From contig NZ_JAAXPA010000022.1 of assembly GCF_012396235.1 (NCBI RefSeq), positions 62,001-126,000 on the forward strand: a stretch of DNA of 64,000 nucleotides. The letters are read 5' to 3'. The position numbers and the translations under genes are program-made. Origin of the DNA: Rhodococcus opacus (GTDB lineage: Bacteria > Actinomycetota > Actinomycetes > Mycobacteriales > Mycobacteriaceae). Shown here one piece after another: positions 46,501 through 54,911 of this stretch. Each line of letters begins with the position of its first letter. The stretch's first letter is position 1. Below the pieces are notes generated by a model, which ran no database searches, was not told where the DNA came from, and saw only the letters and a list, made by a program, of their open reading frames with translations.

Positions 46501-49343
46501 TGGAACTGCCGGGCCTGCGGGTCGAGAACGTGGACCTCGAAACCAAGGTGGTGAAAGAGGATCTCGAGGTGATCCTGGCCGAGCGGTTCGATCAGGACGG
46601 CGCGCCCGCGGGTGTCGCCGGCGGACTCGACTTCGCAGTCTCCCTCTTCGACCCCGCCACGGCACGCTCGATCGCGGACCGCTTCGTCCGGATCCTCGCG
46701 GCCGTCACCGCCGACCCGGACCGGCCGATCGGCACCCTCCCGCTGCTCGACGACGCGGAGATCGAGGAGATGGTCCCGGCGCGCGGCAAGCCCGACGTGC
46801 GCCCCGAGGTGTGGCCCGACCTGCTGACGGCCGCCGCGGCACTCGACCCCGATTCGATCGCGTTGTCCTTCGAGGACCGGCAGGTCACCTACCGCGAACT
46901 CGACGAATGGTCCAACCGGCTGGCGCGGGTGCTGTGCGCCCAAGGCGTCGGGCCGGAGACGTTCGTGGCGATCGGTATGCCGCGATCGATCGAGGAAGTG
47001 GTGTCGATCTGGTCGGTCGCGAAGTCGGGTGCGGCGTTCGTGCCCGTCGACCCGACCTACCCGCGGGACCGCATCGACTACATGCTGACCGACTGCCGCG
47101 CGTCCGTCGGCCTGACCGTCGCCGATCGTCGCGACAATCTGCCGGACGCCGTGCAGTGGCTGGTGCTCGACGACGAGTCGTTCGCCGAGCAGGTCGCGGC
47201 CGTCTCCTCGGCGCCGGTCACCGACGCCGACCGCCCGCGCCCCCTCCATCTGGCCAATCCGGCGTACCTGATCTACACGTCGGGATCGACCGGTAAACCG
47301 AAGGGCGTCATCGTCACTCACCGCGGCATGGCCAACCTCACCGCGGAGGAACACGAACGGTTCCAGGTCACGCACGACTCGCGGGTCTCGCATCTGGCGT
47401 CCCCGAGCTTCGACGCGTCGATCTTCGAGCTGATGATGGCGTTCGGGGCGTCGGCCCGGGTCGTGATCGTGCCGCCCACCGTCTTCGGTGGCACGGAACT
47501 GGCGGACCTGTTCCGGCGCAACGCGGTGACGCACGCGTTCATCACACCCACCGCGCTGTCGTCCATCGAGGACGTGGGACTCGAATCGCTCCGCGTCCTC
47601 GCGGTGGCCGGTGAGGCCTGCCCGCCGGAACTGGTGGAGATCTGGGGCAAGCACCGCAACATGCACAACGGGTACGGGCCCACGGAGACCACCATCCAGG
47701 CGAGCGTCAGCGCCCCGATGCGTCCGGGTGGGGTCGTGAACATCGGCGCACCCGCGCTGGGATTCGGTTCGCTGGTCCTCGACGAACGCCTGCAGCCCGT
47801 CCCGGTGGGTGTGCCCGGCGAGCTGTACATCACCGGACCCGGACTGGCACGCGGGTACCACAACCGGTCGGCGCTGACGTCGGAGCGGTTCGTCGCCTGC
47901 CCCTTCGGAGAGCCCGGTCGCCGGATGTACCGCACCGGCGACGTGGTGCGCTGGCGCGGCGACCACACCATCGAGTACATCGGCCGCACCGACTTCCAGG
48001 TGAAGGTCCGCGGATTCCGCATCGAACTCGGTGAGATCGACGCCGTCCTCGCCCGCCACCCCGCGGTCGCGTTCGCAGCCACCATCGGACACACCGGACC
48101 GTCCGGGGACACGCTCCTCGCGTCGTACGTGCGGGCGGCCGAGGGACACGATCTCGAGCCGGCGGAGTTGCGTACCCACGCCGCCGACCGCCTGCCCGCG
48201 CACATGGTCCCGTCGGCCGTGGTCGTCCTCGATCAGATCCCGATGACCCCGGTCGGCAAACTCGACCGCAAGGCGCTGCCCGCGCCCGAGTTCGGCACCA
48301 CCGGCGCGGCCTTCCGGGCCCCGACGACGGCGACCGAGAGGATCATCGTCGAGGCCTTCGCCGAGGTGCTGGGCGTCGACCGGGTCGGCACCGCCGACAG
48401 TTTCTTCGACCTCGGCGGCAACTCGATCGTCGCCACCCGGGTGATCACGGTGCTGCAGGAACGCCTCGGACGGCAGATCCCGTTGCAGTCGATGTTCCTG
48501 GACCCGACACCCGCGGGCCTGGCACTGCGGGTCGACACCGAGAACGCGGCCGGGTCGCCGGTGGACGAGGCGCTCGGTGTGGTCATCCCGCTGCGGCCGA
48601 CAGGGGAGAAGCCGCCCCTGTTCTGCATCCATCCCGGCATCGGCCTGTCGTGGGGTTATGCGGGACTCCTGCAGCACCTCTCGCAGGACCGGCCGGCGTT
48701 CGGCCTGCAGTTGCCGATCATCAGCGGCGGCCCGAGCTTCGAGTCGATCGAGCAGCTGGCGCACCAGTACGTGCTGGAGATGCGCAAGGTCCAGGCGCAC
48801 GGGCCCTACCACCTGCTGGGCTGGTCGCTCGGCGGCGTCATCGCCCACGCGATGGCCGTCGAACTGCGGCGGGAAGGCGAGGCGGTCGACACGCTGGCCG
48901 TCATGGACAGCTACGTGACGAACGGGACCGACCAGGGCCCGGAGAGTCTCACCGTGTCCGAGTTGCTCCACGGGCTCGGACTGGACCTCGAGTCCGTCTC
49001 CGGAGAGGAACTCACCTACGAGCGCGCGGTCGAGTTGCTGGACGACGCATTCGGGCAGAAGACGGGACTGACGCCGCAGCACCTCGAGCGGATCAGCGCC
49101 GGATTCACGAACTCCTCGCGGATCATGAACAACTTCCGTCCGCAGGTGTTCGACGGGGATCTGCTGTTCTTCACCGCCGCCGGATCGGCGTCGACGGACC
49201 AGCATTCACCCGAGGAGTGGCGGAGTTCCGTCACCGGAGGCATCCGGGAAGTGAAGATCGAGTGCGAGCACAACCAGATGATCGAACCCGAGGTCCTGGC
49301 CGTGGTGGGGCCGGTCCTCGAGGATTATCTGAGCACGCATTGA
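22557..49343 (+). CDS. Seven-module non-ribosomal peptide synthetase with starter C domain and TE
   Basis: Complete 8928-residue NRPS. ATG 22557 is chosen because GGGGGAA lies 4 nt upstream and the C domain begins about 20 residues in; the open frame reaches 22407 but that stretch is not protein-like. Order: starter C (HHVALDGYS at residues 152-160, EntF-like), orphan C-terminal half of a C domain, A-T; C-A-T; C-A-T-E; C-A-T; C-A-T-E; C-A-T; C-A-T-TE. Both E domains keep [10 protein letters not shown] and are preceded by GGDSIMS carrier sites; the C domains after them are D-accepting ([10 protein letters not shown]). Module 2 reads Ser (DVWHFSLVDK) and module 5 Thr (DFWNIGMVHK), both exact. 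TE nucleophile is Ser8757 in GWSLGG. Predicted product: capped X-Ser-D-X-X-D-Thr-X-X. No partner acyl-loading, MbtH or export gene is nearby. Confidence 0.97.
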   Translation: MTSVNSPQPNNGAEDVNVPEGAFPLSSVQRSMWFAQQLSPTVPKFIAQYIELRGEIDLDLLSDAAVRAGQEFQSPFLRLLDVDGEPYQAVDFSIDPSIGFLDFRGESDPMAAAQVWIDEDYATPLRLTRDRLVEMTVLQVGDQHYLWYTRIHHVALDGYSGMTMVNRIAALYTAAVEGTEPEPNRALDLRDLYELDQKYRASSRFENDRLYWAERIVGIEHGSTLATHDAPAAAKSRLESAKISETALGFLGESDQRVGATSAAVLLAGFACYLSRMTGKRDVLINLPVSARTTAPLQRSGGMLVNVAPLRITVRPEDTVAELVQRTQLELMGALRHQRCSLEDIRRDAGLAGTAEGLAGPMVNVMLFHQAFTLGTVTGEYHIVTSGPVDDLLVNIYQSGDGQTLLDFRGNPNRYGSEELRAHHRRFVELVEEFVTAEPQTRTADIHAESARLGARFLEREAQLAFWKRELVGLPEVTALPLDRPRPTERLGAGEVVGFAVDGDVQRRAAQLAEEAGTGIFTTLHAALAVLLGRLGDTDDVVIGTPIVGREASDSDDPEAGAFFNKTVLRSQVDVASSFVDHLSRVRDADRAAFSHAALPFDDLVAALGAESDPSHSPLFQVMLEFTDGGQPHDTSGDVTVSPIQREHRALGLDLVFSLTESETGGINGRLRFATDVWDRDSAEALAARFVRILQAVTADPAAPVGDIDLLEQVEYAELAPVRDEPSVEPRTLPALLARAAEAGGDGDALVYQGRTLTYPELDDQSDRLARMLIGHGVGPGSVVALAIARSIESVLATWAVAKSGAAFVPVDPNYPADRIEHMLTDSGAVVGLTVAAHRSSLPETTPWLVMDDASFARDLPKHAAGAVTDADRLRPLRTADPAYLIYTSGSTGTPKGVVVTHAGLANFAEDERQRFDVTVGARTLHFSSPSFDASILELLLAVGAGATMVVAPATVYGGTELADLLRRERVTHAFVTPAALASVDPTGLDHLRCVVTGGESCPPALVAQWAPGRVMFNAYGPTEATVVASVAGPLTVGEPVTIGRPSRGCGLLVLDSRLHPVPRGVPGELYITGDGVARGYHNRSIPTAERFVADPHGAPGERMYRTGDLARWNAAGQLEYLGRTDFQVKIRGFRIELGEIDAVVRSHPSVAFATTVGRTAPSGDTVLVTYVLPEDGTDVVVGDILEHAAAALPAHMVPARVMVLREVPLTPAGKLDRKALPEPQFEATSTVYRAPVTPTEMQIAEVFAALLGVERIGVDDSFFDLGGDSLVATRVVSRVNAALSTEIGVLDLFEAPSVALLSARVDALGPRTSARPVLAPRAGSGPVQVSLAQQRMWFINQLDTASPAYNIPVGIRLRGTLDVEALRTAVSDVLTRHESLRTVFPNTPNGPIQVVLPVAEVSPPLDAVEVAEYELESRLIADAAAGFDVTVEPPIRAELYRTATDDHVLVFVVHHIAADGLSMTPLTRDVMVAYHARAAGDTPQWAPLEVQYADFAVWQRELLGSPDDPTSLLARQLAFWARTLDGAPEVMDLPTDRPRPARQSMIGATADFSIPARIHAALLEIAGANDASLFMVVHAALAVLLSRSSGSSDVSIGSPVSGRGERQLDDVVGMFVNTVVLRTTVDPDRSFPEILSHTRSVDLEAFSNTDLPYERLVDELKPTRSEAHSPLFQVMLVLQGFANTRLELPGLDVEVEALETGAAKFDLQVILTEHTEESGAPGAIDVQFSYASELFDPPTMTALAERFVTLLETITAGSDAKVGDIDLIGADETHRMLEQWIDTDVAVPDSATLVSLFEAQVARTPDAVAVVFAEEELLYAEFDARANRLARELLARGVGPESRVAVALRRSLELMIAIYAVEKTGAAYVPLDPDHPASRIAYVIESAEPACVLTASRDRCEGVDGAAGASVIEIDTLNLSRRPSTPITDAERGGPIHPDSTAYVIYTSGSTGRPKGVAVSHRAIVNRLLWMQDTYRMDHTDVVLQKTPVTFDVSVWELFWPLEVGARLVLAAPDGHRDPTYLSHIIADHQVTTMHFVPSMLAVFTAGAEPELCGSLRQVFCSGEALPPATADAFREFGSAALHNLYGPTEAAVDVTYWECTEGDRASVPIGAPVWNTQVYVLDSRLHPVPVGVHGELYLAGTQLARGYVGRSDLTSDRFVANPFGAPGQRMYRTGDVVRWRADGNIEYIGRRDFQVKLRGQRIELGEVEAAVLAHPSVAQAVVTVHRSEATGESLVGYVIPVAGADIDTAVVRDAAAEALPAYMVPTRIIVLDRFPLGATGKLDRGALPEPEFLSPSAEFVTPRNPIEEILASIFADLLDAPRIGVHDSFFDLGGNSLVATRLVARVNAALGSRIGVREIFDAPTVATLATRIESEAVQGAERPPLVAGVRPDRLPVSLAQKRMWFINQFDLDSPAYNIALAVRLTGDLDEDAMQDAVADVMDRHESLRTRFPMVEGEPVQVILPTEDVVPDLSPIVTTEAELPEHISRLAGAGFDVTVSVPVRAALFRTDPGEHVLVIVVHHISADGFSMAPLARDVMTAYVARTGGQAPDWTPLPVQYADFALWQHRVLGNADDPDSLLAAQLDYWTHTLAGLPELLALPTDHPRPTQQSMRGGIHSFSIDPQVHGRLITTAREHNSSVFMAVHAALAVLLARLGDTDDVSVGTPIAGRGDAALDDMVGMFVNTLVLRTPVEPADTFTDLLSTVRDTDLSAFHHADLPFERLVDAISPERATSHSPLFQVVLEFRNNERPRLELPGLTVTGLDLATDISNFDLQLTLTEEFGVSGEPAGISAAFTYASSLFDASTIAGFADYLQRIFDAVTSEPGMAVGDIDLMVASERAALTPVMDGPDAEPRTLPELLAAAASVDPKAAALSYEGSEVTYRELDEQSNRLARLLIGRGIGPESVVALALARSPESVLSLWAVAKTGAAFVPVDPNYPTDRIVHMLSDSGAALALTVAEFRPTLPDCTSYVVVDAPGFDDEVSAHSAAVVTDADRTHPLALENPAYLIYTSGSTGTPKGVVVTHRGLANFATDERVRFGVTPRSRTLHFSSPSFDASILELLLAVGSGATMVIAPASVIGGTELADVLREGRVTHAFITPAAMASVDPAGLDQLECVATGGDVCPPELVAQWVTGGRRMFNAYGPTEATVVSSVTGPMLPGEGVTIGRPPMGTGEMVLDSRLHPVPNGVTGELYVTGSGLARGYKDRVGTTAERFVANPYGGLGARMYRTGDLARWNGDGQLEYLGRSDFQVKIRGFRIELGEIETALTRYPGVARSVVSAHMGSTGANRLVGYLVPTAGAELDPEAVLDFVGGFLAPYMVPSALIVLDELPLTPAGKLDRRALPEPDFGARVSTGRAPVSEMEEVLAGLFAEVLGLETAGVEDSFFALGGDSIMSIQLVARAKAAGVVLTPRDVFEAKTVAGLAAVASWVGAADIVVLDELPGGGVGDMPTTPITKWLLERGGEFNRMSQSALLTAPPNLRELEPLIATFQAVLDRHDMLRAQLIVSAEDSHLAVRPVGAVDAQDLIRRVAVSTAPGTRAFAATVIAELDAALDRLDPAAGVMVQVVWFDAGESGGRLLVVAHHLVVDGVSWRILVPDLATAWAQISAGQEPVLEQVGTSMRRWAHGLVDEAANRAGELDLWQRILDCEDPLVGSRPLDPDIDVNATVGRVTVQLPAEVSEAVLTALPEAIHGSVNDGLLTALAMAVTQWRRSRGHTLHGRSVEGTLVSLEGHGREDQVVPGADLGRTVGWFTAMFPVRLDLSGIDLDDAFAGGKAAGSAIKAIKEQLLAIPDHGMGYGMLRYLNADTGPLLAARSLPQISFNYLGRFAADLSEAATRAGWTPTGEVDMDRAQDLDTPVTSAIDVNAVTTEVDDRPQLRATWAYAAGVLTVAEVRELAELWVRALTALTTYAARPDAGGVTPSDLELVSLDQDAIDRIESRFPALSDIWSLSPLQSGLLFHALLADQTIDSYTVQVTLELRGAVPSRMRVAGQALLDRHANLRASFVYDEGGTPVQAIHGYAELPWTEIDLSGLDAESREAEIVRLLDADRRRGFDMATPPLLRFMLIQIGGDEQRLIVTNHHILLDGWSMPLLIRDLLTLYATEGDATALPRVHPYRDYLAWMSHRSTEDSLGVWQRALAGVEEPTLLAPADASVQSDTQSGQLLVELDVDRTDQLSVLAREHGLTLSTLIRTAWGIVLGGLVGRSDVVFGGTVSGRPPQIAGIESMVGLFINTLPVRVVLDPRETLGELLERIQGEQAALLDHHYVGLTDIQSVAGPGTGFDTLTVFESYPVDREGLTDQTDIAGMHVLDVHDSANAAHYPLALIASAHENLQLKLEYVEELFDRADVERIGDRIIRALIALAEHPGMKLAQLRLLTEAEEAELVPARGVPGRSVRTLPQMFTDTAATSGDATALVFGDRRMSYRELDERSNQLARLLIDRGVGPEDIVALGISRSIESVLAVWSITKTGAAFVPVDPTYPRERVEHMVTDSGCTFGLRLDADHGRLPDTVSWLTLDDPDTDAAILAMSTDTVTDDDRVAPLRFAHPAYVIYTSGSTGKPKGVVVSHRGLDNFAEEQRTRYATDSTSRALHFSSPSFDASVLEYLLSFAVGATMVIVPPSVYGGEELAELIRTESVTHGFVTPAALASVDPEGLEVFQNVVAGGEAVPPELVTRWAPGRTMYNGYGPTETTIMSNLSDHLQVGETVTIGAPVRGVSEVILDSRLQPVSVGVAGELYISGEGLARGYHARAGLTSERFVANPYGGPGDRMYRTGDLARWRSDHTVEYLGRTDFQVKIRGFRIELGDIDSALAAHPSVSFAVTLGRPGPAGDTVLVSYVLPETGSALEPPELKEWTANLLPAHMVPSSIMILDEIPLTPVGKLDRAGLPEPQFLPTSDDFRPPSTVLEHTIADVITTVLGIERVGIDDNFFDIGGNSLIATRVAARLTAELDTDIGVRTLFEAPTIHQLARLIESTAFAPAQDGAHVRIPLGPVPRPAHVPVSLAQKRMWFLNQFDTSSAAYNIPLAVRLTGHLDVESLRAAVTDVFVRHESLRTVFPSHDGEPTQVVLSPGQWTPNLEIVEVSEHELRGHIAGLATAGFDVTADVPMRSALFALAPDDHVLVIVVHHICADGFSLTPLARDVMTAYAARIAGSAPQWNPLSVQYADYTLWQLQLLGDESDAESLISQQLRYWTDQLADLPELLQLPTDRARPVQQSFRGAQVDFTIPADVHRALAALARKHNSTMFMAVHAALSVLLSALSSTEDIAVGTPIAGRGDAALDDMVGMFVNTLVLRSAVDPAEGFGALMDQVRATDLAAFHHSDLPFERLVDVLAPERSTAHSPLFQALLEFRNNETPRLELPELTAAAVDFDLEVAKFDLQLSVEEGFDADGVASGIAASFIFATDLFDAGTVRTFADRFLRILGAVTSDPHAPVGDIVITDAAERSAMATEWNTAGLDAGTDTLADRFAQSVARFPGATAVTSEDVALTYAELDARSNRLARLLIAQGVGPEMLVAVALPRTCDLIIALLAVIKTGGGYLPVDITYPADRLAFVFEDAAPNCVITTTGDVSALPDSETPAILLDDPETTADLVHQSPATITDADRVTPLDSSSVAYVIYTSGSTGRPKGVVVSHRNVLTLFANTQPLYGFDENDVWTMFHSYAFDFSVWELWGPLLYGGRLVVVDYYTARSPEMFHELLRNEQVTVLNQTPTAFYQLAETDRIVSEIDVNAAALALRYVIFGGEALDLGQLGRWYSRHDDSAPTLVNMYGITETTVHVSYLALDREFAESASASVIGRGIAGLHVHVLDRRLHPVPPGTIGEMYVSGDQVTRGYLGRAGLSSTRFVADPLRPGARMYRTGDLARWNTDGQLEYLGRSDFQVKIRGFRIELGEIESALLRYRGIAQAVVLTRDDGHGGHRLIGYVVPESGATVEVSSALEFVGTQLTSYMVPATLVVLDALPLTSNGKLDRRALPEPDFGARVSTGRAPATEMETVLAGLFAEVLGLESVGVDDSFFALGGDSIMSIQLVARAKAAGVVLTPRDVFEAKTVAALAEAASWAGAADVVVLDELPGGGIGEMPITPITAWLLERGGDFRRYTQTALLSLPAAADETLLKRTIAAVVDHHDMLRARLLGAEPQWRIEVQAVGAVDVDDVLHRVEVASVVGSGFAETATRELDAAAGRLDPEAGVMLQMVWFDAGDEGGRLLVVAHHLVVDGVSWRILVPDLATAWAQVSSGQEPVLEPVGTSMRRWSHGLVEATRDRADEIELWRRVLEADDPLIGSRPLDAAIDVAGTVEKVTVEVPADVTDALLTRVPEAYHGGVNDGLLTALALALAQWRRTHGDFTRESLVSLEGHGREDQVLPGADLGRTVGWFTAMFPVRLDLSGIDLDDAFAGGKAAGSAIKAIKEQLLAIPDHGIGYGMLRYLDPESADQLRALAKPQVTFNYLGRLGGATSTDIHGHAWVPVTDTKLDDIPASDIPVASALDINAVTGTGADGNRLRATWAFATGVLTPSEVRTLADLWVQALTALTTHVARPDAGGVTPSDLDLVTLDQDAIDRLETRFPALSDIWSLSPLQSGLLFHAQFSDATVDPYLVQLALKLRGDVDPDRIRRAGQALLDRHPNLRAAFVHDSAGASAQIIQQHVELPWSEFDLSALDPDETTREYDRIVARDRSVKFDMANAPLLRLALVRLTEDDYRLILTNHHILLDGWSTPLVIRDLLTLYALDADGSLLPRVHSYRDYLSWMKRHDTTDSLDAWRTALDGVEEPTLLAPLERGEAHSVVAEETAFTLSEEQTTRLRDLSRERGLTLNTVVQTAWGIVLGGLIGRSDVVFGGTVSGRPPQIAGIESMVGLFINTLPVRVTLDPWESLGELLERVQSEQAALLDHHYLGLTDIQSAVGGGGAFDTLTVFESYPVDEAGLTEQTDIAGMFVTGIDGKDSAHYPLAVVASGDARLNFKFEYLPEVFEESAVDEIADRLQRVLDALADRPQIPLAHMQLLTEAELAEFAPVRGRPGFSVRTLPQIFEDAAALDPNRTALTFEGRNVSYRELNERSNQLARVLISRGAGPETFVALGIPRSIESVLAVWAVAKTGAAFVPVDPNYPMDRIEHMLTDSGATIGLTMAAYEKALPDSVPWLQLDSPKFEKACQSKPALPVADSDRRSPISLDNAAYIVYTSGSTGKPKGVVVTHEGLDNFAEDQRQRFAAAQTSRTLHFSTPSFDGSVFEYLQAFGVGATMVIAPPTVYGGAELAELIRSEHVTHAFVTTAALSTVDPEGLDEFQHVVFGGEACPPELVTRWAPGRQLSNAYGPTETTVMANISDPMTVGEPITLGGPIRGVGELVLDSRLQPVPVGVPGELYITGAGLARGYHRRPELSSQRFVANPFGEAGERMYRTGDIVRWRADHTVEYVGRSDFQVKIRGFRIELGEIDNEIATFPGVSFAATLGVPGPSGDTVLVTYLLPNTAGGIDPAELTAHLSTRLPAHMVPTSVMFLDEIPLTPVGKLDRSALPAPEFHVTTTEFQPPTNDLERTIVDIFADVLGIERIGIDDNFFDLGGNSLVATRVTARLRDALDTDIGVRALFEAPDVRSLAARVADSVSGGARPALAPVERPDRIPLSLAQKRMWFLNQFDTSSPAYNIPLAVRLTGALDEDALRLAMADVLERHETLRTVFPTVDSEPTQRILPAAGAQPEVDTVAVAADDLPRHIMDLVSRGFDVSTDVPVRAALFRIAPDHHVLTIVVHHISADGFSLAPLARDVMVAYSSRLGGDGPQWDPLHVQYADYTLWQHAGLGSENDPESMINQQLRFWSETLAGVPDVIQLPTDRPRPIQQTFEGDRVEFAIDADIHQRLTALARANNATMFMAVHAALAVLLARLGSTDDVVIGTPVAGRGEAALDDMVGMFVNTLVLRNRIDPASTFTELVQRIRETDLAAFQHSDLPFERLVEELNPTRSTSYSPLFQVALEFQNNENPTLELPGLRVENVDLETKVVKEDLEVILAERFDQDGAPAGVAGGLDFAVSLFDPATARSIADRFVRILAAVTADPDRPIGTLPLLDDAEIEEMVPARGKPDVRPEVWPDLLTAAAALDPDSIALSFEDRQVTYRELDEWSNRLARVLCAQGVGPETFVAIGMPRSIEEVVSIWSVAKSGAAFVPVDPTYPRDRIDYMLTDCRASVGLTVADRRDNLPDAVQWLVLDDESFAEQVAAVSSAPVTDADRPRPLHLANPAYLIYTSGSTGKPKGVIVTHRGMANLTAEEHERFQVTHDSRVSHLASPSFDASIFELMMAFGASARVVIVPPTVFGGTELADLFRRNAVTHAFITPTALSSIEDVGLESLRVLAVAGEACPPELVEIWGKHRNMHNGYGPTETTIQASVSAPMRPGGVVNIGAPALGFGSLVLDERLQPVPVGVPGELYITGPGLARGYHNRSALTSERFVACPFGEPGRRMYRTGDVVRWRGDHTIEYIGRTDFQVKVRGFRIELGEIDAVLARHPAVAFAATIGHTGPSGDTLLASYVRAAEGHDLEPAELRTHAADRLPAHMVPSAVVVLDQIPMTPVGKLDRKALPAPEFGTTGAAFRAPTTATERIIVEAFAEVLGVDRVGTADSFFDLGGNSIVATRVITVLQERLGRQIPLQSMFLDPTPAGLALRVDTENAAGSPVDEALGVVIPLRPTGEKPPLFCIHPGIGLSWGYAGLLQHLSQDRPAFGLQLPIISGGPSFESIEQLAHQYVLEMRKVQAHGPYHLLGWSLGGVIAHAMAVELRREGEAVDTLAVMDSYVTNGTDQGPESLTVSELLHGLGLDLESVSGEELTYERAVELLDDAFGQKTGLTPQHLERISAGFTNSSRIMNNFRPQVFDGDLLFFTAAGSASTDQHSPEEWRSSVTGGIREVKIECEHNQMIEPEVLAVVGPVLEDYLSTH
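22617..26490 (+). other. NRPS2 module 1: starter C - half C - A-T, code DALFVGAVVK
   Basis: The first C domain (22620-23880) has [40 protein letters not shown] and a full C-terminal lobe. It most resembles the EntF C domain, which takes an aryl or acyl starter from a carrier protein. A second, N-terminally truncated C-like segment (about 23890-24710) sits between it and the A domain (about 24747-26220). Pocket reading D A L F V G A V V K; substrate unknown. Carrier site FFDLGGDSL near 26343. Confidence 0.85.
26530..29700 (+). other. NRPS2 module 2: C-A-T, serine
   Basis: L-type C domain (HHIAADGLS). A domain about 27930-29430 with [27 protein letters not shown] and [13 protein letters not shown], giving D V W H F S L V D K, identical to the EntF serine code. 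Carrier site FFDLGGNSL near 29545. A serine at position 2 offers a hydroxyl for macrolactonization by the TE (inference). Confidence 0.88.
29740..34330 (+). other. NRPS2 module 3: C-A-T-E, code DALFAGAVVK
   Basis: L-type C (HHISADGFS), A about 31125-32610, carrier [11 protein letters not shown] near 32727, E about 32880-34330 with [30 protein letters not shown] and FNYLGR. The pocket differs from module 1 only at position 299 (A for V), so the same kind of residue is expected at positions 1 and 3, with position 3 in D form. The T-E part is nearly identical to that of module 5. Confidence 0.86.
32590..35500 (+). repeat. Internal duplication copy A (NRPS2 T3-E3-C4)
   Basis: Near-identical to 40470-43380, about 7.9 kb away. 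The carrier site and the E-domain TVGWFT...[13 protein letters not shown] segment match almost base for base for 100 bp or more, and the following D-accepting C domain is also highly similar. The copies mark a duplicated [C-A-T-E][C-A-T] unit. Confidence 0.8.
34360..37500 (+). other. NRPS2 module 4: C(D-accepting)-A-T, code DALFVGGIMK
   Basis: C domain with [16 protein letters not shown] and [12 protein letters not shown], the form that follows an epimerase. A domain about 35766-37240, pocket D A L F V G G I M K, substrate unknown. Carrier site FFDIGGNSL near 37360. Confidence 0.83.
37560..42210 (+). other. NRPS2 module 5: C-A-T-E, threonine (D-configured)
   Basis: L-type C (HHICADGFS). A domain about 38960-40500 with [25 protein letters not shown] and [11 protein letters not shown], giving D F W N I G M V H K, the standard Thr code. 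Carrier [11 protein letters not shown] and a complete E domain follow (about 40770-42210), so a D-configured threonine is expected. This A core is unlike all its neighbours while the flanking sequence matches module 3. Confidence 0.9.
40470..43380 (+). repeat. Internal duplication copy B (NRPS2 T5-E5-C6)
   Basis: Second copy of the T-E-C block. The offset to copy A changes from about 7893 at the carrier site to about 7872 in the E domain, showing small indels. Silent differences are few around 41670-41870, so the duplication is recent or has been homogenised. Confidence 0.8.
42240..45370 (+). other. NRPS2 module 6: C(D-accepting)-A-T, code DGFFVGAVMK
   Basis: C domain with [16 protein letters not shown] and [13 protein letters not shown] domain about 43640-45110, FDGSVFEYL, pocket D G F F V G A V M K; substrate unknown. 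Carrier site FFDLGGNSL near 45229. The C domain is a close copy of that in module 4. Confidence 0.82.
45415..49343 (+). other. NRPS2 module 7 and thioesterase: C-A-T-TE, code DAFFAAGIQK
   Basis: L-type C (HHISADGFS), A about 46805-48290 with FDASIFELM and pocket D A F F A A G I Q K (substrate unknown), carrier FFDLGGNSI near 48400, type I TE about 48580-49340. The TE shows [19 protein letters not shown] (Ser8757) and a C-terminal CEHNQM histidine. It is clearly related to the TE of the first synthetase, suggesting common ancestry. Confidence 0.85.
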
Positions 49344-49359
49344 CCCGATTTCGTTGCGG

Positions 49360-49400
49360 CGGGCCCGCCGTCCATTGCATTGCCGTAACGGGCGGGCCCG
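49360..49400 (+). terminator. Hairpin after NRPS2
   Basis: Perfect 10-bp inverted repeat CGGGCCCGCC (49360-49369) / GGCGGGCCCG (49391-49400) with a 21-nt loop, 17 nt after the NRPS2 stop. It separates NRPS2 from the lipase gene and indicates independent transcription of the lipase. Confidence 0.65.
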
Positions 49401-49460
49401 AATACCGATATCTCCTGCGAACTCGGTAACAATCGATCTCTAGGCAAACTAGGAGGCGGC

Positions 49461-50681
49461 ATGAAGCGCGCACGTATCACGAGCCTCACCGCGGGTGCGT
49501 TATGTGCCGCGTTCGTCGCCTGCACCACCGTCGCGAACGTCGGAGTCGCGGCCGCCGTGCCGATCTATCCCGCATCCGACCCCGACCCCTTCTACCTGCA
49601 GTCGCAGGGGCTGGCCGCTGCAGCGGTCGGGGAGCCCCTCGCGGTCCGTCCGATGCCGCCGCTGCTCGCCTTCCCCGACACCGACGTCTGGCAGGTGAAG
49701 TACCGCACCACCAACTCGGAAGACCACCCGATCTCGTCGGTCACCACCGTGCTGGTACCCCGCACCCGGCCGGTGAACGGGCCGCTGCTGTCGTATCAGC
49801 ACATCATCAACGCGCTCGGACCGCGGTGCGCGCCGTCGCGGACCCTGTACTCGAACGACCCCGACCTCCAGATCAAGGAGGCGCCGGCACTGAACCTCGC
49901 ACTGCAGCGCGGCTGGACGGTCGCGCTTCCCGACCACCTCGGCCCGAACAGTGCCTACGGTGCCGCGAAACTCGGCGGAACCATCACCCTGGACGGCATC
50001 CGCGCGGTTCAGCGGGTGCCCGAACTCGGTGTGGCGGAGAGCCCGGTCGCGCTCGCCGGATACTCCGGCGGCGGCATGGCGTCGGCGTGGGCCGCGGCGC
50101 TCGCACCCACGTACGCGCCGGAACTGAACATCGTCGGTGTCGCCGAGGGCGGTGTGCCCATGAACATCGGCAAGATGGCCAACGGACTCGGCATGCAACC
50201 GCATCCGGCATTCGGTCTCGCGATGGCGGCGGCACTCGGACTCGAGCGTGAGTACCCGGACCGCCTGCCGATCAGCGAGCAACTCAACGATCGTGGCCTG
50301 GCGATGCGCGACGAGATGGTCAACGCGTGCACCAACGGCATTCTGGCGGCCGGCGCCGGTCGCAGCGCGACGGAGGTCGCCAAGACCACCGACCTCATGA
50401 GCAGCCCGCAGGCCTGGGAGGTGCTGAACGAGAACAGCGTCGAGCTGTACCCGGGTGTTCCGACCGCGCCGATCTTCGAATGGCACAGCCCGACAGACGT
50501 ACTCATCCCGGTCGACTCGATCGAGGCGACCGTCGCGCGTTACTGCGCCGCCGGCGCCAAGGTGCAATCCGATCTGTTCCCGAGCCCCGACCACCTGACC
50601 ACCGCCGTGCTGGGCCTGCCGACCGCCCTGGACTACCTCGACGCCCGGTTCCGGGGCGACCCGGCGCCGTCCAACTGCTGA
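49461..50681 (+). CDS. Secreted lipase/esterase, LIP (secretory lipase) family
   Basis: 406 residues. The N-terminus has a Sec signal (MKRAR, then a hydrophobic run, likely cut near VAAA/VPIYP). The mature part is an alpha/beta hydrolase of the secretory-lipase family first known from Candida, also common in mycolic-acid actinomycetes. The catalytic triad is visible: Ser202 in GYSGGG, Asp346 in WHSPTDVLIP and His378 in SPDHLTTA. Two or more Cys (RCAPSR, NACTNG, RYCAAG, C-terminal SNC) could form disulfides, as expected for an exported protein. ATG 49461 is preceded by a perfect AGGAGG at 4 nt. It would hydrolyse acyl esters outside the cell. Position after the NRPS hairpin suggests its own promoter; a link to maturation or release of a lipopeptide is speculation. 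Confidence 0.88.
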   Translation: MKRARITSLTAGALCAAFVACTTVANVGVAAAVPIYPASDPDPFYLQSQGLAAAAVGEPLAVRPMPPLLAFPDTDVWQVKYRTTNSEDHPISSVTTVLVPRTRPVNGPLLSYQHIINALGPRCAPSRTLYSNDPDLQIKEAPALNLALQRGWTVALPDHLGPNSAYGAAKLGGTITLDGIRAVQRVPELGVAESPVALAGYSGGGMASAWAAALAPTYAPELNIVGVAEGGVPMNIGKMANGLGMQPHPAFGLAMAAALGLEREYPDRLPISEQLNDRGLAMRDEMVNACTNGILAAGAGRSATEVAKTTDLMSSPQAWEVLNENSVELYPGVPTAPIFEWHSPTDVLIPVDSIEATVARYCAAGAKVQSDLFPSPDHLTTAVLGLPTALDYLDARFRGDPAPSNC

Positions 50682-50801
50682 TTGGTGCGGCGGCGATCAG
50701 CGACGGGTTGCGGGTGCGGCTCGTCGCCGGATTGTGTTCTGCCCGTACACAGTCCGAAAGTTGAGCGTTTGAGCAGATCTACCAGGGGGTATTCCGAACT
50801 C

Positions 50802-51488
50802 ATGCACCCCAGCACACGCACCGCAGTCGTGACCGGATCGGACTCGCCGATGGGCCGAGCGGTCGCACTGGCGCTCGCGGACGACGGGTTCCACATCGGC
50901 CTCGCCTACGCCGCGGACCGGGACAGCGCCGAGTCCACCGCCGCCGACATCCGGTCCAGATCGGTGAACGCGGCCGTGCAGCGCATGGATCTGGCCGACC
51001 TGCCCGACTCCGCGGCCGCCGTCGACGAGTTCGCCCGGGAACTGGGCGGAATCGGCGTTCTTGTCAGCTGCCCCGGCAGCACCGCCGTCGAGTGCATTCA
51101 ACGCGCCGTGCGTTACATGATCGCGAGCGGTGAGGGCGGCCGGATCGTCAACATCACCCCCTCGTCGTCCGGGCTCGGCGGACTCACCGGCCTGCTCGCC
51201 GCCGAACTGGCGCGATACTCGATCACCGTCAACTCGGTCGTGGTGCCCGCAGTCGAACCGGACTTCGCATCGCCCGGCCCCGACGACCGGGAAGTCGCCG
51301 CCGTCGCGTCGTACCTGACCGCGCCGGCCGCAATGTTCGTCACCGGGGCCGCCTACGTGGTCGACGGCGCCCGGATCGCCATGATCCCGCACAGCCTGAC
51401 CGAGGCCGCCACTCGCCGGCCGGCCCGCCGCGCCAACCGCATCCGGTCCTACACCGGTCGCTGGGCGCCCACCCGCTGGACGAGGTGA
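50802..51488 (+). CDS. Degenerate short-chain dehydrogenase/reductase-like protein, probably non-catalytic
   Basis: 228 residues with a Rossmann SDR fold: TGSDSPMG near the N-terminus, then alternating strands and helices, GRIVNITPSSS, a helix, ITVNSVVVPAVEP and a C-terminal GAAYVVDGA. Key elements are missing. The cofactor loop lacks the middle glycine of TGxxxGxG, the NNAG motif is replaced by SCPG, and the whole YxxxK helix segment is deleted: SSSGLGG runs straight into LTGLLAAELARYSITVN. The protein is therefore unlikely to be a normal oxidoreductase. The frame is intact, so it is not simply a pseudogene. ATG 50802 is chosen because the fold starts 6 residues later; AGGGGG is 12 nt upstream. 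Its stop overlaps the possible GTG start of the regulator gene (GTGA). Confidence 0.7.
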   Translation: MHPSTRTAVVTGSDSPMGRAVALALADDGFHIGLAYAADRDSAESTAADIRSRSVNAAVQRMDLADLPDSAAAVDEFARELGGIGVLVSCPGSTAVECIQRAVRYMIASGEGGRIVNITPSSSGLGGLTGLLAAELARYSITVNSVVVPAVEPDFASPGPDDREVAAVASYLTAPAAMFVTGAAYVVDGARIAMIPHSLTEAATRRPARRANRIRSYTGRWAPTRWTR

Positions 51489-53920
51489 TCCGGTTCGCAG
51501 GGCCCCGAGACCGCGGACCCGCAGCCGAAAGCGTCGTTGCCGCCGCGCACCGGGAGTACCGTGTGCGCAGGGGACTGCGAGTCGAGAGTGACGGTGTGAT
51601 GCCGGCGGCAGTGAAGGGCACAGTGGGAAACCTGCCCCACGAACTGACGAGTTTCGTCGGCCGTCGCCGTGAGGTGACCGAGGCGCGACGTCTGCTGTCC
51701 GTGTCACGTCTGGTGACACTCGCCGGGATCGGCGGTGTCGGGAAGACCCGGCTGGCGTTGCGCGTGGCCGCCGATGCGAGCCGCGCATTCGAGGACGGCG
51801 TGTGGCTGGTCGAGCTGGGGGAGCTGGACGACGACACGACACTCGTCGACGCCGTGTCGGCGGCACTGCGACTGCGCGAGCAGCGCTCCGGGAACCCGGA
51901 GGTGCTGCTGACCGAGTACCTCGCGACCCGGCAACTGCTGCTGGTGCTCGACAACTGCGAGCACGTGGTCGCCGCGGCCGCCGCGTTGTCGGAGACGTTA
52001 TTGCGGAGCTGCCCGGAGTTACGGATCCTCGCGACGAGCCGCGAACCGCTGGCCATCGGCGGCGAGGCGGTACTGCGGGTGCCGCCGCTGACAGTGCCCG
52101 AACCCGAACGCTCGTCCCTGCAGGGGCTGCCGCAGTACGAGGCGGTGACGTTGTTCGTCGAGCGGGCGGCCACCGCGGTGCCGGAGTTCGAACTCACCGA
52201 GGACAATCATGTGGCGGTGGCCCGGATCTGCCGCCGGCTGGACGGATTGCCGTTGGCGATCGAGCTGGCGGCGGTGCGGCTGCGGGTGATGTCGGCGGAA
52301 CAAATCCTGCAGCGGCTGACCGACCGCTACCGGCTGCTGACGGTCGGATCGCGGGGCGCGCCGAGCCGGCAGCAGACCCTGCGGCTGTGCGTCGACTGGA
52401 GTCACGAGCTGTGCACCGAGGAGGAACGCGAGCTGTGGGCGAGGCTGTCGGTGTTCGCCGGCGGCTTCGAACTGGACGCGGTGGAGGGAATCTGCGCCGG
52501 CGACCTGCCGGTGGAGAACGTCCTCGACGTGGTGGCGTCGTTGATCGACAAATCGATCCTGATCCGCGAGGAGTCGGGGCCGGCGGTGCGGTACCACCTG
52601 CTCGAGACGGTGCGTGACTACGGCCGTGAGAAATTGCAGGAGACCGGGGAGTACGTGTCGCTGCGCCGGCGGCACCGCGACTGGTACGAGCAGCTGGTGG
52701 TGCAGTGCGAGGCCGAGTGGATCGGACCCCGGCAGGTGATGTGGATCAGCCGGCTCGACGCGGAGACGCTGAACGTGCGGGCGGCCCTCCATTTCAGCCT
52801 GACCGAGCCGGGGGAGGCCCAGACGGGGCTGCGGATCGCCGCCGCCCTGTACCCGTACTGGCGCGCCCGCGGACTGCTCCGTGAGGGTCGCCGTTGGCTC
52901 GGACAGCTGCTGGGACGGCACCCGGGCGGCGCGAGCCGGGAACGGATCGAGGCGCTGTACGTCGACAGCGTGCTCGCGGGCATGCACGGCGACCGCGAGG
53001 CCGCGAAAGCACTGGTCGACGAGGGCGCCGTCCTCGCCGACAGGAACGGTGACATGCTGATGCGTGCCCTGGTGGTCCACGCCGCCGGGTGCTGCGCCAT
53101 GTTCGCCGGGGACCTCCCGCGCGCACGGGCATGCTTCGAAGATGCGCTCGCCGAATTCCGCGACAAGGGCAACCTGCTCCAGTTGACGTGGGGACTGCTC
53201 GGGTTGGCGCTGGTGAGCGGCATGCAGGGCGACGGGGCAGTGGCGAAGATGTGCGGATCCGAGATCTTCGCCCTGACCGAGGCCCACGGCGAGTCCGTGT
53301 ACCGGGGCTGGTCGCTGTGGGCGGCGGGAATGGCTGCGTGGCAACGCGGACACCTCGCCCTCGCCGACGACTACGTGAAGCAGGGACTGCGGCTGTCCCA
53401 TCTGGTCGACGACCGGATCAGCGCGTGCGGGGCACTCGAGGTGCTCGCCTGGGTCGCCGTGGGTGCCGGCCGGGCCCAGCAGGCCGCCGAACTGATGGGC
53501 GCCGCGGAGGCGGTCGCGCAGACCGTCGGCAACCCCAGCACCGTCTACCCCAACCTGCTCGTCCACCACGCGGAATGCGAGCAGCAGGCCCGCGCCGTGA
53601 TCGGGGACCGCGCGTTCGACGCCGCCTTCGACCACGGTATGCACACGTCGTTCGACGATGCGGTCGCGTACGCGCTCGACGAGCAGCGACCGGAGGCGGT
53701 GTCGGCGTCGAACGGGGCGACGCACCTGACCCGACGCGAATGGCAGGTCGCGGAACTGGTCGCCGACGGGCTCACCAACAAGGCGATCGCGGCCCGGTTG
53801 GTGATCTCCCAGCGCACGGCGCAGGGGCATGTCGAGCACATTCTCGCGAAACTGGGTTTCAACTCGCGCACCCAGATCGCGGCGTGGATCGTCGAACACG
53901 CACAGGACCCGCGCCCCTGA
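51485..53920 (+). CDS. Large ATP-binding LuxR-family transcriptional regulator
   Basis: Up to 811 residues. An STAND/NB-ARC-like ATPase module begins at LPHELTSFVGRR, with Walker A GIGGVGKT (residues 81-88), Walker B LLLVLDNCEH and LATSREPL. A TPR-like helical region follows (about residues 400-720), then a C-terminal LuxR helix-turn-helix LTRREWQVAELVADGLTNKA...QRTAQGHVEHILAKL. It likely binds ATP and an unknown signal and activates target promoters. Start uncertain: GTG 51485 overlaps the SDR stop in GTGA, implying coupling, but residues 1-38 look unconserved, and GTG 51596 or ATG 51599 are good alternatives. It is the only transcriptional regulator in the window, so control of the neighbouring NRPS or lipase genes is possible but unproven. 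Confidence 0.88.
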   Translation: MIRFAGPRDRGPAAESVVAAAHREYRVRRGLRVESDGVMPAAVKGTVGNLPHELTSFVGRRREVTEARRLLSVSRLVTLAGIGGVGKTRLALRVAADASRAFEDGVWLVELGELDDDTTLVDAVSAALRLREQRSGNPEVLLTEYLATRQLLLVLDNCEHVVAAAAALSETLLRSCPELRILATSREPLAIGGEAVLRVPPLTVPEPERSSLQGLPQYEAVTLFVERAATAVPEFELTEDNHVAVARICRRLDGLPLAIELAAVRLRVMSAEQILQRLTDRYRLLTVGSRGAPSRQQTLRLCVDWSHELCTEEERELWARLSVFAGGFELDAVEGICAGDLPVENVLDVVASLIDKSILIREESGPAVRYHLLETVRDYGREKLQETGEYVSLRRRHRDWYEQLVVQCEAEWIGPRQVMWISRLDAETLNVRAALHFSLTEPGEAQTGLRIAAALYPYWRARGLLREGRRWLGQLLGRHPGGASRERIEALYVDSVLAGMHGDREAAKALVDEGAVLADRNGDMLMRALVVHAAGCCAMFAGDLPRARACFEDALAEFRDKGNLLQLTWGLLGLALVSGMQGDGAVAKMCGSEIFALTEAHGESVYRGWSLWAAGMAAWQRGHLALADDYVKQGLRLSHLVDDRISACGALEVLAWVAVGAGRAQQAAELMGAAEAVAQTVGNPSTVYPNLLVHHAECEQQARAVIGDRAFDAAFDHGMHTSFDDAVAYALDEQRPEAVSASNGATHLTRREWQVAELVADGLTNKAIAARLVISQRTAQGHVEHILAKLGFNSRTQIAAWIVEHAQDPRP

Positions 53921-54091
53921 CCGGGCACCTGCACGGGACGAAATAGGTATGTCCCCGGGTCGTTCAGCCGCTGTACTTCGCCGCCGCGGACGGGATGCTC
54001 GTACGCGTCCCCCCAATCCGGCTCCAGACCGAGGCCCCCGATGTCCACTGATCCCCGAACACACCGAAAGCCCGACCCCCAACTTCCACGG

Positions 54092-54144
54092 CCCCCGATT
54101 CTCCGTCGGGCGCACACCGACCGGTGTCTTGTGTGGATCGGGGG
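54092..54144 (+). promoter_or_regulatory. Structured leader before the DUF35 gene
   Basis: CCCCCGAT (54092-54099) can pair with ATCGGGGG (54137-54144), whose 3' arm includes the GGGG of the ribosome site for the small leader ORF. Inside is a short ACACCG/CGGTGT stem. Such pairing could hide the ribosome site. The rest of 53921-54151 is non-coding, with several C-rich tracts and no clear promoter. Confidence 0.35.
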
Positions 54145-54151
54145 AAACCGA

Positions 54152-54199
54152 ATGGCAGACGACGTGGTGGGGCAGGAACTCACGGGGGTGACGGCGTGA
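54152..54199 (+). CDS. Putative 15-residue leader peptide
   Basis: ATG 54152 opens a 15-codon frame encoding MADDVVGQELTGVTA. It is preceded by GGGGAAACCGA (SD-like) and its TGA overlaps the GTG start of the next gene (GTGA 54196-54199). Size, ribosome site and overlap fit a translational-coupling leader ORF. It could also be chance; there is no family to compare with. Confidence 0.35.
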   Translation: MADDVVGQELTGVTA

Positions 54200-54585
54200 C
54201 CACGGACGGCATGACCCGCTGGCAGGGACTCGCCCAGAAATGCGAGCTGATGATCCAACGCTGCCTCAACTGCACGACCCTGCTCGCGCCGTTGATGGCC
54301 ACCTGCTCCGCTTGTCAGGGGTCGAACCTCGAGCGTGTCCCGTCGTGTGGCGTCGGATCGATCGTGTCCTCGAAGGTGGTTCACCGTGAGGTGAACGAGG
54401 CGGACCGTGGTCTCGTCCCGTGCACGATCGCGATCGTCGAACTCGACGAGGGTCCGTGGGTCTACACCTGGATCGACGGCGACGTCCCGGCACCGTCCGA
54501 CTGTCCGGTTCGCGTCGAGTTCCGCCCCGCGTCGAGGGCGGAACAATTGCCGGTGTTCGCGGTCCGCTCCGCCGGTCAGCGGTGA
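54196..54585 (+). CDS. DUF35-type zinc-ribbon / OB-fold protein
   Basis: 129 residues from GTG 54196 (GGGGGTG upstream); ATG 54211 is an alternative. The N-terminal rubredoxin-like zinc ribbon has C23xxC26 (CLNC) and C37xxC40 (CSAC), followed by an OB-fold (GVGSIVSSKVVHREVNEAD...CTIAIVELDEGPWVYTWI...VEFRP). Proteins of this family partner with thiolases or ketosynthase-like enzymes in lipid and isoprenoid metabolism, binding acyl-CoA and stabilising the complex. Here no thiolase is adjacent; the next gene is a small unknown overlapping by GTGA. A stand-alone or trans-acting subunit is likely. Confidence 0.75.
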   Translation: MTTDGMTRWQGLAQKCELMIQRCLNCTTLLAPLMATCSACQGSNLERVPSCGVGSIVSSKVVHREVNEADRGLVPCTIAIVELDEGPWVYTWIDGDVPAPSDCPVRVEFRPASRAEQLPVFAVRSAGQR

Positions 54586-54911
54586 TCGGCGTGGCGACAC
54601 AGACCGCGGACGAACCGGAGGAAGCGTTCGGCACCGAGTGGCTGCGCCTGGCGCTTCGCCGGTGCGATCTGCTCGCGCAGATGCACTCGGTGAGCTCGGA
54701 TGCCCGGTGGATGATCAGCTTCGCGATCCAGTGGGCACCGTTCGGTGGTGCCAGCGCGGCGGAACTGCTGGAGCGATTCGGTGTCAGCCGCCGACGCTTC
54801 ATGGAACTCGTGCTCGAGGGACTCGCACCGAAATCCACCGATGTCCAGAAGATCCGTGCGATGAAAAGTCACCTGCGCACGTCCCTCGCGCAGGCGTGGG
54901 ACGTGCGCTAG
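54582..54911 (+). CDS. Small protein of unknown function, helix-turn-helix-like
   Basis: 109 residues from GTG 54582, which overlaps the DUF35 stop as GTGA; GTG 54591 is an alternative. The sequence is mostly helical. The middle part (WMISFAIQW...GGASAAELLERFGVSRRRFMELV) has the spacing of a small winged-helix or HTH unit and loosely recalls the actinobacterial DUF3263 pattern of a Trp-rich helix followed by RFxxSxxRF. That resemblance is by eye only. The overlap implies joint translation with the Zn-ribbon/OB protein. Function unknown. Confidence 0.65.
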   Translation: MIGVATQTADEPEEAFGTEWLRLALRRCDLLAQMHSVSSDARWMISFAIQWAPFGGASAAELLERFGVSRRRFMELVLEGLAPKSTDVQKIRAMKSHLRTSLAQAWDVR

